This document shows positions 23,490 through 36,100 of a DNA stretch of 64,000 nucleotides, piece after piece. The notes beneath the pieces were generated by a model. That model was not told the DNA's origin. It did not search any database and worked only from the letters and a program-made list of their open reading frames with translations. The stretch is from Cryptomeria japonica (Eukaryota; Streptophyta; Pinopsida; Cupressales; Cupressaceae): assembly GCF_030272615.1 (NCBI RefSeq), contig NC_081406.1:242344218-242408217 (forward strand). Direction: 5' to 3'. Every line of letters begins with the position of its first letter. Position 1 is the stretch's first letter. Made by a program: the position numbers and the translations under genes.

Positions 23490-24213
23490 CAATCATAGAC
23501 ATCTCAAATTCATTCTTCATGTTATCAAAATATTCCATACACAACTTATCCTCACCTCCAAAAATGATATCATCAACAAAGACTTCAATCAATATGTCAT
23601 CATCAGTGATCTTATAATATAAATTATTGTTATCATTACCTTTAGTGAAACAAAGCTTTAAAAGATATTTATCCAACCTTGCATACCAAGCTCTAGGGGC
23701 TTGTCTCAATCCATATAAAGATTTCCTTAACCTACAACCCATGTTTTTGTCATCTGAAAGTGAAAATCTATTAGGCTGATCAATGTAAACTTCCTCTTCA
23801 ATATCTCCATTCAAGAATGCACACTTTACATCCATCCAATAAACCTTGTAATTATTATGTGCAGCATAGGCAAAAAATAATCTCACAACTTCAATCCTAG
23901 CTACCAGAGCGAAGGTTTCATCATAATCAATTCCTTCCTTCTCAGAATATCTTTTACAAACCAATCTAGCCTTATTCCTCATAACTTGTCCATCTTCATT
24001 CAATTTATTTCTAAAAACCCATTTAGTTCCAATAACATTCTTATTTTTAGGTCGAGGAACTAAATTCCATGTATTATTCTTTTCTATCTGATCTAATTCC
24101 TCTTCCATATCTTTCATCCAACATTCATCTTGACATGCTTCAACTACAAATGTTGGTTCAACTTGAGAAATTAAACATGCCTTATTAGTTGTCAACCTTC
24201 TGCTTGTCATCAC
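23490..24213 (-). pseudogene. Copia-2 reverse transcriptase, N-terminal and catalytic part
   Basis: A clean 240-codon frame from 24213. It reads EEELDQIEKNNTWNLVPRP, NVIGTKWVFRNKLNEDGQV, the first catalytic Asp in YWMDVKCAFLNGDIEEEVY, LYGLRQAPRAWYARL and the catalytic FVDDIIFGGED. It ends at MKNEFEMSMIGE where the solo LTR begins. RT would copy the element RNA into DNA within virus-like particles. Both catalytic motifs look intact; the gene is dead because of the insertion and breaks elsewhere. Confidence 0.92.
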
Positions 24214-24357
24214 TCCTTTGTTTTTGTCTCCAATGATCTGATCTTCTGAATGATTCAGCCTTACATACTTAGGAGTCTTTTGATTTTCTGTTAATCTGCT
24301 CTAATCTTTAGTTACTGTTGAATTTTTTGATATTATCTGAGTAATTGGTTCAATATT

Positions 24358-25394
24358 TTATTCTGGTGTAAGTGTGACCAGTTCAGTTATGCTCATTTCC
24401 ACTGCCAGTTCCCTCTCATAAGTTCTGATTTGACTTTTGTTCTGCTCATCCACCTTGACATTAGTGCTTTCCACAATTCTCTTCAATCTTTTGTTATAAC
24501 ATCTATATACTTTTCTTTCATTAGAATAACCAAGAAATATTACCTCATCACATCTAGGATCAAATTTTCCAATGGAATCATCTCTTCTGATATAGCATTT
24601 ACTACCAAAGATTCTGAAATACTTAACTATAGGTGTATGACCAAACCATAACTCATAAGGTGTCTTATTGATGTCTCCTTTGATATAAACTCTATTGAAT
24701 GTGTATACCATTGCACTCATAGCTTCTCTCCAATAGATATGAGGCAAATTAGCTTCCATCATCATAGTTCTAGCCGCATCCAAGATAGTTATATTCTTCC
24801 TTTCCACAACTCCATTTTGTTGAGGTGTCTGGGGTGCAGACAACTATCTCCTTATCCCATGCTTCTCACAATAATTGTTAAATTTACTGTATATGAATTC
24901 ACCACCCTTATCTAACCTTAAGGATTTAATCTTCAATCTTGTCTCCCTCTCAAATTTAGCTTTAAAGATCTTGAACTTTTCAAAGGCTTCAGATTTCTCC
25001 CTTAGAAAAGTAACCCACATCATTCTAGAATAGTCATCAGTGATTAAAATAAAATATATGTCACCCTAAAAACTTTTGATTCTAGCAAGACCACACAAAT
25101 CAGTATGAATAAGATCAATAACATCATTATATTTGTCTTGTATACTCTTAAAGAAGTTCTGACTTGCTTTCCCATTTAACATTTCTTACATACCAGATTA
25201 TAAGGCTTCACAATCTTAGGTATATCTCTAATTGCCTTAGTAGAATTGATCTTTATAATGCAATCAAAATTCACATGACACAACCTCTTGTGCCATAGCC
25301 AACTTTCATCAATTTGTGTAATCAAACATTTCTTCTCACGAAAGTTCAAATGAAATATGTTACCTTTAGTCTGAGTACCAATTGCAATATCCAA
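24358..25394 (-). pseudogene. Copia-2 GAG-pre-integrase and integrase
   Basis: The HHCC domain reads WLWHKRLCHVNFDC then VCKKC, with a stop directly after the second Cys of the pair (25176). The first catalytic Asp is in LIHTDLCGL, the second in LRLDKGGEF, and the Glu in NGVVERKN, so the DDE set is present. The stretch 24844-25175 carries stops and frame changes. From 24843 a 161-codon frame covers the end of the core (TPQQNGVVERKN, YWREAMSAMVY) and the C-terminal region (FGSKCYIRRDD, CYNKRLKRIVES). Confidence 0.9.
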
Positions 25395-25459
25395 TCCAGA
25401 TCCATTGATAATCTTGCATTTTTCATCCTTGAATATAATTGAAATCCCTTATCCACCAG

Positions 25460-25672
25460 CTATCCTACACTCAAAATACTATGCCTCAAACATTCAACAT
25501 AATAGACATTATCAGTTTTATGCTTACCATCCAATGATATAGCTCCTCTTCCCTTGATCATGCATGTTTTGTCATCTCCAAATATAACAATGAGACCACC
25601 ATCAAATTCTTGCAAAGATAGAAACTTCCTTTGATCTCCAGTCATATGATGTGAACATCCATTGTCAATCAC
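25460..25672 (-). pseudogene. Copia-2 aspartic protease remnant
   Basis: The frame reads VIDNGCSHHMTGDQRKFLSL followed by KTDNVYYVECLRHSILSVG, the usual copia protease layout directly upstream of the integrase. The active-site triad is Asp-Asn-Gly where copia proteases normally have Asp-Ser-Gly. A stop precedes it (near 25673), cutting it from gag. Maturation of the polyprotein would be its role. Confidence 0.85.
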
Positions 25673-25689
25673 CTATTCATCCTTGTCTT

Positions 25690-26853
25690 TGATTTTAGCT
25701 GCAAGGGCCTTTTCTTTAGGTACCAGATCATCTTCCTTGATAGCCAAGAATACCCATTCCTTTCCATTGCCAGATCCACTAGCAGAATCTTATGTTCGTT
25801 CATCATCATAATCAGTCACACCTTCCTCATCAACATAGTAACATGATTTGTCTTTGTTTCTAGTGTACTTATGCTTGTTCTGATATTTATGGTTAGGCCT
25901 AAAAGATCTTCTAGCTCTTTTTTCAAATCTTGAATTCCTTTTAGGAGATCTAGATGTAAAATGACCTATCTTATTACATGCAAAACATTTGAAAGGTGAT
26001 TTTCCTTCATACTTACTTCATGTTGGACCTTTAGGTACTCTTCTACCAAATAAGGCTTCAATTTTCTCAAACTCTTCATCTTCTTTCTTCATATCCTCTA
26101 GTTCCTTCACATATAAATATTTCCAATCACTCTTGTCGGTAGATGATGTAGATGCATAAAAAGCAAGTTCAGATTTTGTAGCTCCAGAAGGTTCAAATTC
26201 CTCAAGCTCAAAAGAAGATAACTTTTCAACCAAGGTATTCCTATTAACGGAGTTTTTTTCCATTGTTCTCAATTCATTAATTGTAGTATCCTTCATCTTA
26301 TAAGTCAGTGGAAAATATCTCAATACTTTAGAAACTATTTCATCTTCACTCAAAGATCCACCACAACATTGAATTCCCATGACAATTCATTGACTCTTTC
26401 CATAAAAGCAGTGATTCTTTCATCTTCTTCCATCTTTAGGTTCTCATACCTCACCTGGTAACCATCAAATTTAGCAATTTTAATAGTATGGTCACCTTCA
26501 TTCATAGTCTCTAACTTATCCCATATAGCCTTTGTGGTTGATTTGTCGGTTAGTCCTATTATTTGCTTATTATAAAGTGCACACAAAAGGGCTTCTCTAG
26601 CTCTACAATCATTTTCAATGTCCTTATCCAAGCCTGTCGGAGGAGGATTGCCAGATGTTTGATTATGAGGTGTGTATCCTTTCTCATTGATTTCCCAAAT
26701 CTCTTTCCCAAGACATCTCAGATAAGTCTCCATCTGAATCTTCCATACCCTGTAATTTATTCCATCAAGCCTAGGAATTTCTCTTTGGAAAACAACTACA
26801 GATGAGCTAGATGAACTTGAACTATTAGATGCCTTAGGATCTTCCTCAAGCAG
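25690..26853 (-). pseudogene. Copia-2 gag
   Basis: The frame opens near 26853 with EEDPKASNSSSSSSS and REIPRLDGINYRVWKIQMET, typical of copia gag N-termini; the start codon is not visible. The UBN2-like capsid part follows (IIGLTDKSTTKAIWDKLE, ENLKMEEDERITAFMERVNE). A frame change lies between 26350 and 26380. The zinc knuckle near 25980 reads KCFACNKIGHFTSRS, so the last Cys of the CCHC set is Ser. Gag would form the particle shell and bind RNA. Confidence 0.88.
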
Positions 26854-26877
26854 TTAAGCTTATGTAGAGGGGACCAG

Positions 26878-26889
26878 GCTCTGATACCA
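26878..26889 (-). other. Copia-2 primer-binding site
   Basis: The minus strand reads TGGTATCAGAGC, fully complementary to the 3' end expected for plant initiator-Met tRNA, a few bases after the 5' LTR end. Confidence 0.9.
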
Positions 26890-26892
26890 ATT

Positions 26893-28104
26893 ATTAAACA
26901 ACTCAGATAACCGGTGGACAACTGAGAGGGAGGGGTGAATCAGTTGTCAACAAACTATAGAACTTTAATTATTAAAACCTTATTACCAGAATGCATAAAC
27001 CAAATATCAAAATAATAGATATAGCAGTTAAGCACAAATATAAGCCACATAACATTTACCAACCATCCACAAAATATAACACCAATATTTGTACATGGAA
27101 AACCTGGTAAAGGGAAAAACCACAGTGGGAAGCCTACCCACAATTAGAAAATACTTTTGCAGTAATTATGTGATTACAAAAAGAGAGGTTTGCACATGCA
27201 GGAAGCCCAAAATCCTAGAGCGCACTTCTCATCACAAAAGTATCCTCATTGACTACAAAGTAAATACAGACTACAATCTGGAAAGAAAAGTGAACTACAA
27301 GAATAGCATCTCCTATGTTTGAGTATAGTTTTGATTAAGCTCAGTACTAGTTAAACCTCTCTTACAAACCCAATTTGATCACCTATGATCAACCAAAACC
27401 TCTGCATATGATTACAACATTATTTGCACACAAATAATTGCATAACTCAGCCATAATTGTGACCATGATATACAAAGAGATCTTACATCATATATATACC
27501 AACCCAAGACCTAAAAAATTAGGTCAACCACCTAAAAGATAATACAATAAATTCATAACATAAACCCACAATCCAATGATCATCCAAGTCATCTTCAGAT
27601 TGAAACAACATAATCCAATCGATAAATCCAAGCGGTAACACATCGGGATCATCCACCAACACATTACATAAACTGGTCCATAACCTAGCAAAATAAGACC
27701 GGACCCAAAATAGGTCAACATAAACCAAATCCAACACCACCGATCAACAGGAACACGAACAAAATAACCAACAGCATCCCACAAACCATCTATAATTTGC
27801 ACCAACACCACTTATCAAATGCATCAAAAGATCTTCAACAAAGCTCAGCCAGTAAAACCCTTACCAATAACCAAAAGGCTTACTAGAATAAATGATAGAT
27901 TCTGAGTCATCAAATCCCAAACTAACTGATCGTGATATGCATATGAATAGCATGAATGATAGATCCAAACCAATAACACAGACCAAAGCATATCGGATCA
28001 TAATCCAACCTCTCTACCGGAACCTACCAGAAGTCGATAAAGAACAAAAACAGCTAGTGTTGACATCAATGCAACAAATAATCAATTCCTCCAAGTTGCC
28101 AACA
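26893..28104 (-). repeat. Copia-2 5' LTR
   Basis: About 1.21 kb. On the minus strand it starts TGTTGGCAACTTGGAGG at 28104 and contains GATTCACCCCTCCCTCTCAG near its end. The inner end reads TTTAATA, so the expected terminal CA appears changed to TA; that edge is uncertain by 1-3 bases. No coding region. Confidence 0.8.
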
Positions 28105-28512
28105 ATTCTTTAGCTACCCTTTTATCTTATTGGTTGATTTTATGAGGGTAAGTAAATAAAACTATTATATTATTTACTTCGAAACTATGCATGCTATGTA
28201 TATTATATGGTTTATTGGAATTTTTTGATCAATCGATATATTTCTACAGTTTTGAATTAACTTTCTTTTTATTGGATTTGGTTGTGCATTGTCAGGGGGC
28301 AACTATGAGAACTTTGGTTTGAGGATTTCGGTTCTTGGTTGATTGTGCTTGGATTTGGATTTTTTTGAGCTTGGATTTGGTTGTTGCACTTCTTTGAATT
28401 GCCTTGGCCATCACTTCAGTTTTACCAAGTTGCAGAATTTGTCTTCTCTGTGCTTTTGATTTTCAGAAAGGATTTGTCTTCTCTATGTATGTTGAATATG
28501 TTGTCTTAGAGG

Positions 28513-28648
28513 TTTATGGTATAGCTATTTGATTATATGTTATTTTATATAGGTTGGGGGGAAGAGATTTATGATTTTATTTTATGGTATAGCTATTTGA
28601 TTATATGTTATTTTATATAGGTTAGGGGGAAGAGATTTATGATTTTAT
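28513..28648. repeat. 68-bp tandem duplication
   Basis: Two adjacent copies (28513-28580, 28581-28648) starting TTTATGGTATAGCTATTTG and differing mainly at one base in the G run. They lie in the giant solo LTR; the other LTR copies do not show the doubling. Confidence 0.9.
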
Positions 28649-30153
28649 AAATATGTCATGGGACCACATGGAGGGTTTATGTTTAATTTGCAAGTGATAA
28701 TCATAATAATTTGATTATTGGGTTGGGTAATTAGGATTCACTTAATCAAGATAATTAATATTTGGTGTGGCCTCACTTCATAGCCCTTGAGAAGAGACTC
28801 GGGATGAGCTTGGGAAGACCATTGCTATAGTAAGCCAAACTCCCTTGATTTCTCATAGGTTGATGGCTCCACATATCTATCAAGGTATGGCTTGGCCCCT
28901 TCGTTGTGAGGATAGCATATGATGACACTCTTTCCCTACATGTGTCCATAATCCTTATGCCTTGATCGATTGCTATGCCTATAGTAGTTTATTGCTTTTG
29001 ATTTAGCCTCATGATGTGATTCAGTTTATAGCTATTTGGTTGGTTTTCTTTGTGGATGTCATGATGAGTTCCCTTGGTTATAGGTTCCAGTCTAGATCTA
29101 GAGTGTTAGTTGGAACCTTATGCCATCTCCTAGGATGGGGGGTGGCTCCTTATGGTTCCACATGGTCGGGTGGTTTGATGTCTTCTTCCATTGGGATGTT
29201 CTTATTGGATGCTCTTGTGTATGGATGTGGAATTCTTATCCCCTCATCTTATGGATGGATATTCTAACAAATGAATGCACAAGATTCATACAACATATGT
29301 AATGTGGAATTCATAAGATAATTGCATATGTAGATGAGTATTATGCTCCTATGATATATATGTAATTGTAGCTAATGTATTGGTATATGGTTATGACTCT
29401 TGTAAGAGAACACATTGTTGTATTTGTTGCATCTTGGATATTGACTCATTGATGAAAATAATGTGAATGGATCTAGTGACGTGCATTTAGTGTTGTATGT
29501 ATGTTTAATGTGGTTGGAAATAGATTAGGATGTGGTAGAATGTGACCATCACCCTTGTAATAAAATATAGTGTAGTAATCCTTGTCGGCCCTATATTGCA
29601 TCTTGGTTTATCAATATCTATGCTATTAGGAATTAAGGTTCATGAATGAATAATGAAGTTATTGGATTGGGAATATGTGTATCTTATTTGATTAAATTTA
29701 AATGTATGCTTTAGACTTGTGTGGAATCTTCTATTAGAAATGAGACAAGTTTACCCTTTATAATTGAAGATTGGATATGTATGGATAATTGATGGTTAGG
29801 AGATTGTATATCTAGTATCTTGAGATCATATGTGATGGGACTTGTAGAAGTTTGAGATCATGATGAGTTGTAATAGATTATGAATGTTGTAATTGGATAT
29901 TTATTATGTATGTAATTCTAGATTGGAAAGGAATTAAATGATTAAATAATGTGATTGGATTATCTTGTGTATCTTTATGGATTGTAGTAGAAATGTTAAA
30001 TTATTCATGTACGTATATGAGTGAATGTACTAAATTGAAAGATGTTATTTCTTAATGTTGGTCATCATTGGATTATGAATATGAATGTGTAGCTTGTAGG
30101 TTATATCGATACTCTTTAAAAAAAAACTAGATTTACAATAAGAGATACTTTAT

Positions 30154-31357
30154 TGTAACGTCACTAAATTGCAACCTTGCAAATTTCAACCACATTGGGT
30201 CTTCACATTGGCAAAATGAATCCCTAAGCCTAATCTAAGACCCGAGACATGCTCACACTACCCAAAGCCTGCATTTCCTTGCATTCTACACTGCCTGTTC
30301 CTATTTTATGTCCTAAATTAGGGCTAGGATAGGGGCGTGGTGCCCCCATCCTTGCCCTATTTTGACCCCTCTCCATTCAAACATTTCATTGGGATTTTTA
30401 ATTTTGAAGTGCAAAAAATTTCCGTATGTCGACCTATAAAAAAAAATTAGTCAAAAAACCCTAATTGATGAATATATAAGACACATTCTCCCTCCCATTT
30501 TCATAAGAGAAAATCAAGTTCATAAGTGAAAGTAAGGTGAACAAGAATTCAAGAATCCAAGCATTCAAGCTTTCAAGCATTCTTTCAAGTATTGAGAATT
30601 CTCAAGCCTCCTTTCAAGGCTAGTTGTTGCATTCAAGTCAAGGATTCAACCATTGAAGTGGAGATCTCTTTTGAGATTCAATTCTACATATCCTTTCAAT
30701 CAACTCTATCAACATTTCAATTGCATCCTCTCTAGAGGTGAATTCTATTTTAGTCATTTGCTTTCATTACTTGCAAGTACTTTTCATCATTTGGTTAATT
30801 CCAAAACTAGGGTTTGACCTAAAGGCAAACCCCCAATCCTAACAATATTTCCTCTCTTTTTTGTAAGTAGGTTGTAGATGCGCAGCTGTATTTGCAGATT
30901 TGAACTTCATTTTCAGAGGCAAAAAAACTCTTTGACGCGTAGATTTTTCAGAGGACCGAATACACTTTCAACATGGTCCCAACAACTTTCACCCAAATTT
31001 GCAGGGGAGATTCGTCTCAGCCTTTTACTACTAATTCCAAGTGCACAACTTCATCCCACATTTCTATCTTGAGTTATAATCATTTCTTTGTCGCTTTTAC
31101 ACTTAGTCTTAAATCGGATAATTCCTTATCCATTCTAAAAGAGGGGTTACTTTCACTTTCCAAATTCATTTTCAATTCACTTAGCATTCAATCTCTTCTA
31201 TTAAGATTGGATCTAGTGAATTCCTCCCCCCCCCCACTCTTTTAAATGTAATGAGTGTGAGAGGTTGAGGAGAATCTTTTGTGAAACTTTCACTCCTCTT
31301 GAGGACAGAAAAGATTTCCTCTTGAATTCTTCATCACACCATTTTTCACCCATTACA
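30154..31357 (+). repeat. Second 1.2-kb solo LTR, inside the giant solo LTR (TSD TTTAT)
   Basis: 1204 bp, starting TGTAACGTCACTAAATTG and ending CACCCATTACA, flanked by TTTAT at 30149-30153 and 31358-31362. It aligns with the reverse complement of 22286-23484: shared blocks include the GGGTCTTCAC start region, TTTTTCAGAGGACCG / TTTTTCGGAGGACCG and CTAATTCCA. It is less GC-rich than the other copy, consistent with more C-to-T decay. A C run sits at about 31226-31237. No coding region. Confidence 0.88.
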
Positions 31358-31835
31358 TTTATGTGGAAAGATGAAATTATCATGCTAGATGGTTTTAAAA
31401 AGGGAATTAGAAACACTTGATTTGGGGTCTTAAAATGAATCTGAGAGTTAATGGGGTTACATAGGATATGCATTTGATAGTTCATAATTCTCATGTTAGG
31501 AAGGAAGTAATTGAGTAGGGAAAAAATGTAATGGGGGTTAATGGTTTCATGACTATGAATGTTTTTATGTGTTAATGATAGTTAAGTAATGGCATTGAGA
31601 TACCCTAGGGAATTATTGTAGTGAGATGTATTATTATTCTGCTTGCGTATTATGTTGTTAAGATTTTGGTTATGTTTAAGATGTTTATGTATTCATGTTA
31701 TGTTATGATTAATGCATATGAGTAATGGTAGTTAAATATGTTGCATTATATTGGTGTTTTAAAAAAAAACTTATCTCTATTTGCTGGCTAGTTTAGCTAT
31801 TTTCTCTAGGGTATTTTGGTGGGTGTTACAGGTGT

Positions 31836-32165
31836 TGCAGCATTATGTCAACTCTTTGAGTGTTCTCAGTAGGATCTCCACATGAGAAGTAACTATGAGA
31901 TAGCTTGGGGATAGTTGGAGGGTGATTATGATGATCTGACTGTGGTACTCTTTAACCTTAGAGCAGGTCCTCTCATTTTGGATAGGAGATGTCATGGATT
32001 CCTAGTGAGATGGGAGGAGTTATTCATGGGATGATTGTGGAGATACATGTCTATGCATGGGGACCTTGCCTTCTCGCCATGCTATATTATTAGATGAATG
32101 GTGTTGTTTACTTGTTATATAGATCTATCAACTGTGGTGTTATGCTCCTCGAGGTTTGGACTCAG
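31836..32165 (+). pseudogene. PMD-like pseudogene, second fragment
   Basis: In phase with the fragment ending at 20741 (the split codon is completed across the LTR). It reads AALCQLFECSQ, SNYEIAWG, then YDDLTVVLFNLRAGPLILDR, RWEELFMG and [13 protein letters not shown]. In-frame stops lie at 31870-31872 (TAG), 31909-31911 (TAG) and others. This corresponds to the part of PMD proteins after the conserved TLEDV block. It ends in a microsatellite. Confidence 0.6.
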
Positions 32166-32269
32166 GAGCATATATATGTATATATGTATATATGTATATA
32201 TATACATATATACATATATATACATATATATATGTATATATACATATATATATATATACATATATATAT

Positions 32270-32321
<52 letters not shown>
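32166..32321. repeat. TATATACA/TA microsatellite
   Basis: Irregular TATATGTA and TATATACA units followed by a pure TA run of about 40 bp ending at 32321. It lies within the PMD-like pseudogene. Confidence 0.95.
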
Positions 32322-32324
<3 letters not shown>

Positions 32325-33194
32325 GGGTACAGGGAACACCCTATACTAGATACATTAGATTGAAGTCTTACAACACTTCATATGGTGACCATACCTAGAT
32401 TTCCTTAGTTGGGTTGTTGATGCACAACATTTACCATATTGCAAATAGCAATGCTATTTGATCAGTAGGGCAGTTGATACATAGTGCATCATTGAGGTAC
32501 ACCTTCCCGAGAATGTGCTTAAGAAGTTCAGAGAGATATAGGGAGTACCTGATGTTACTATTTATTTTGTGAGAGTGGCATGAGAGGTTTCTGATTGGGG
32601 ATCTCGTATAGAGGCACATGTTTCCTTTGTTGAGTTTGATTCATTGAGAGCAGTATAATGGGGTTAGGCAGCTAGGGTTGTTGATCCTAGTAGTACACTG
32701 ATGCATGGTGAGACATCCATAGGTCTATTCTACTTACAACGCTGACCATTCCTATTACATTGTAGATGAATAAACAACGAAGAGGTGGTAGGGGTGGGAG
32801 AGGAGGACATGGTGGCAAGGGTGCGGTGGCGGCCATTGTTGCAATAGGAGGTAATGAGGAGGGGGTGATGAGGAGGGTGATACTAAGGTGGAAATTGATG
32901 TAGACACTAAGTCCATCATTGGGGGCAATGATTCTATGTTGGATCATCCAACAATGAGGGTGATGAGAGATCTAGTGATAATGGCATGCCAGATCTCGAG
33001 GATGTTCCCACTATACAATCAGATGGACAAGAAAAAGATGATGATGACTCATAGATGATGAGGGCTCGGATACAAAGTCTATAGGATGTCCTCGCTACTG
33101 AGTGACAACATAGGTGAGCTACTAGAGTCCTATTCCACAGAGAGTAGGAAGCATGGATAGCTAAGAGAGATGCTTTGACCATAGAGAGGAACTA
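32322..33194 (+). pseudogene. PMD-like pseudogene, third fragment with RGG-rich segment
   Basis: Decayed coding-like DNA in several frames. The clearest part, from an ATG near 32765, reads QRRGGRGGRGGHGGKGAVAA, an RGG-box type segment often found in RNA-binding proteins. Later frames give DLEDVPTIQSDGQEKDDDD and EAWIAKRDALTIERN before the second giant LTR at 33195. Frame changes and stops are frequent. Assignment to the same gene rests on continuity and on the tail after 39107. Confidence 0.45.
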
Positions 33195-36100
33195 TGTAGT
33201 GCCCCTCCTAGACTTGCATTTTGATTTGCATATAGATAGACTTATTTAGACTTATGATGGTTATTTATGACTCTTCTATTATCTTAGATGGTATCATCAA
33301 TGTTAGGATTTATGTGGGTTATATGACTTGTGATGATACTAACCCTATTTCATGATGATGATTCTATATGATGTTTTGATATTATATTGTGACTGTCTTC
33401 GTGAGTAGAGACGATGCCATATCACTCATTGTGAGCGGGATATGTCATCACAATTCTCCATCACTTGTATGTTTATTATGAGGTATATGTATCATATATG
33501 TTGTGTTGGTCTCTGACGCAGGTTTGTAGGTACCAGACATCGACTCCACCTGGATTCATAGGTCTAAGCATGTCTTTATCCCAATGGCAAGTTGTCAGAG
33601 ATGGCATAGTTTCCCTCACACACTCTAGGTCTAAGATGTGCACCTTGTCAATTGCACCACAATGCAAGTTGAGGTTATATTCTTGTGTTATGTTTTTCCC
33701 CTTGGCATAAGATGATTGGAGTCTATGTTTATTTCTTTGGGTGATGTGAACATTGTCTAATTATTTGATTATTTTTGGGTCATGATTCCATTGTGAGATT
33801 GTATTTAACCAATTACGATTTATTTAATTGGTTTATTGAATTGATAATTGATTTGATCATTGTGTATATTTAATCATCAATCATCTATTTATTGATGATT
33901 TATTTATTTAATTTGACTATTGATGTTATTGAATTATTTTAAGTGATTTATTTATTTAATTGTGATTTGATGATTTATCCATTATTAATTTATTATTTAT
34001 TTGTGTTGTTTTAATGTTGAACATTTATTTATTTATTTAATTATATATTTGAGTATTTATCAATTATTTGATATTATTTATTTACATTATTTTTTTGTTG
34101 AGCAATCTATTTATTATGTATTATTTATTCTTGTTGAGCCTTATTTAATTATTAATTATTATCGATTTTTTATTTGTTGACTTTATTAATTTATTATTGT
34201 TGATTGTGATTTGATTTTTATATTTTCTATTAAGGGTCCTATTTTGAGGCTTTATTCATTTAATTTATTCAATTGATTACATTGAGTAATGAATCGTTGT
34301 TTAATGTGTTTTTATAAAGTTGATATTGTCAGTAATTACAAATAAATATATTTTACCTACCCTTGCATATGATTGGTCAAATTTTAATAGGTGGGTAAAT
34401 TATATTGAGGAAATAATATATGCCTCGAAACTATACAGGTTAGGGGAATAATATAATTTTTTGGAATATTTTTATTGGTCAGCTTGCAATATAGTTTTGG
34501 GTTTAATTTTTGTATTTATTTGGCTTCTTGTGCATTCACAAGGGTTGGAAATTTTTGGGAGTTTGAAGATTTGGATTTCTGATGAATTTTCTTTTGGTTT
34601 TGGACTGAGATTGTTGAAGGGATTTGATGAAATTAGATTGTGCTTTCAGATTTCTCCTTGTTTCATCTTTTTCCAGGTTGGTTCCACTTGTCGACTCTCT
34701 GCATTTTTATTTTGCAAAGATTGTTTGTATTGTTTGGAAAATATTTTTTTGGGAGAAATGGTTTCATGATTTGCAGTAGTATGATTATTCTTTGATAGTT
34801 TAATGATTTGGGGAGAAATTGTATTCCAATGATTCTAATTTTATGGAATTTGCATTGCCAGAAGCTCTAGTGTTTTCTCTATGTCTGATCATGTTTCTTT
34901 CAGCCTTTATGAATGTTGGATCTTAATCAAATATTGCATCTTTGTGTTCTTGAGTTTGATTTCAAATCTTCCCTTGGTTGAACCTATTTTGGTGCCTAGA
35001 TCCTAATCAGTGGTGAGATCTTTATGAGACTGTATTGTTGTTTGTGCAATACCTACATCCACTTGCATTGGTTGCATTTTGTTCCTATTTAACTTTCTTG
35101 GGTCTTCTTTCAGTATGTGCAACTTGTTTTTACTCTCCTCTGATCAATTAGCTCCCTAAACCTCAGTTTTGGCTTTGTTGGAGAAGCCTTTCTTGTTGCA
35201 ATTTTTTGTAGTAATTGTGTACATGATATATGTGTTATCTCGGTTAGTAATTAGGCCTTCCAGACTTTGTGGTTGTAGTAAGAGGACCATTTTGGAACCC
35301 TAAAACTTCTTGAGTTCTCTCCTAAGCCTTATGCCTCAAAATTAAGTTATTTTCTGCATATCTTCCAAAAACGCTATGAGAACACCTAGAAAAGTTTTTC
35401 TTTGGGCCAGGGGCACTATGGTACAAACCAAGGGCACCACCATACATCCCAAGAGTTCAACTGTACATACCAGGGGCACTGAGAGACATGCCATGGGAGC
35501 TAAGGTCCCGAAACTACAAATGCAAGCCAAATGACCAAAAATGCCATAGTATGGACCAAAAATGATATGTTATGAACTAAAAACACCATGGTAAGTACCC
35601 AAAATTCTATAACACCTACTAAGGGCACTAACCTAGGAACCAAGGGCATTGAATTGTCCTAGGGGTCTCTGAAAGTCAGTTTTTAGATTGTTTTTGTGTA
35701 TTTTTGGATTGTGTGAGTACTCTAGAGGCTTATGTTGTCTATGTTGACATTCTCAAACTTTATTATGATGTTTTTTGATCCCTTATTATTTTTCTTATGC
35801 TCTGGTAAGAGGGTTCATGCCTTATTATTGAGGTGTTTCATATGCAATTTGTGGCTCTAGCGAGTGCCTCGCTATTGAGGGATTGGTTTTATGGCTCCAG
35901 TGGGATGTATTATGCCTTACTTTTGAGTATTTTATTTTATTTGGATCTCTTTTATTTTTTTCACTCATGATTGTCTTATCCTTGATGTCTTGGTGAAGGC
36001 TTCTTTCTATGAGTATGGCTTACAAGTCCTCTTTGCTCAGTTTGATGTTCAGTTTGTTGTATATGTTCTTATATCACTTTTGAGCCTTCATGATGTGATT

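Larger units (their letters stand above)
21084..28104 (-). mobile_element. Copia-2: Ty1/copia element with an eroded 3' LTR
   Basis: On the minus strand the order is 5' LTR (28104 to 26893), intact PBS, gag, protease, integrase, RT, RNase H, 3' untranslated region, and a 44-bp scrap of 3' LTR. All coding parts are readable but broken. The RT is split by a 1.2-kb solo LTR. The right end is TGCCAACA followed by giant-LTR sequence. The left end was lost in the deletion marked by the inverted repeat at 20984-21083, so no TSD can be assigned. Confidence 0.85.
20742..31830 (+). repeat. Giant solo LTR inserted in the PMD-like pseudogene (TSD GGTGT)
   Basis: Starts TGTAGTGTCCCTTCC and ends GGTGGGTGTTACA, flanked by GGTGT at 20737-20741 and 31831-31835. 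No second LTR or interior follows: the PMD-like frame resumes immediately, so this is a solo LTR left by LTR-LTR recombination. It is the same family as the left LTRs but in opposite orientation. It comprises 20742-21060 and 28105-31830, with Copia-2 between them and a 1.2-kb solo LTR at 30154-31357. About 0.7 kb of LTR around the Copia-2 site is missing compared with the left copies. Confidence 0.85.

Noticed and set aside
27519-27811. Two overlapping minus-strand frames with Trp/Leu-rich hydrophobic content
   Set aside because: Located inside the Copia-2 5' LTR, overlapping in different frames, with no recognisable motif.
29016-29302. Two overlapping plus-strand frames with Gly/Trp-rich content
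   Set aside because: Part of the giant LTR; the homologous positions in other copies are not open in the same frame.
32094-32398. Overlapping open frames of 74-83 codons with repeated Tyr-Ile
   Set aside because: Products of the TATATACA microsatellite, not genes.
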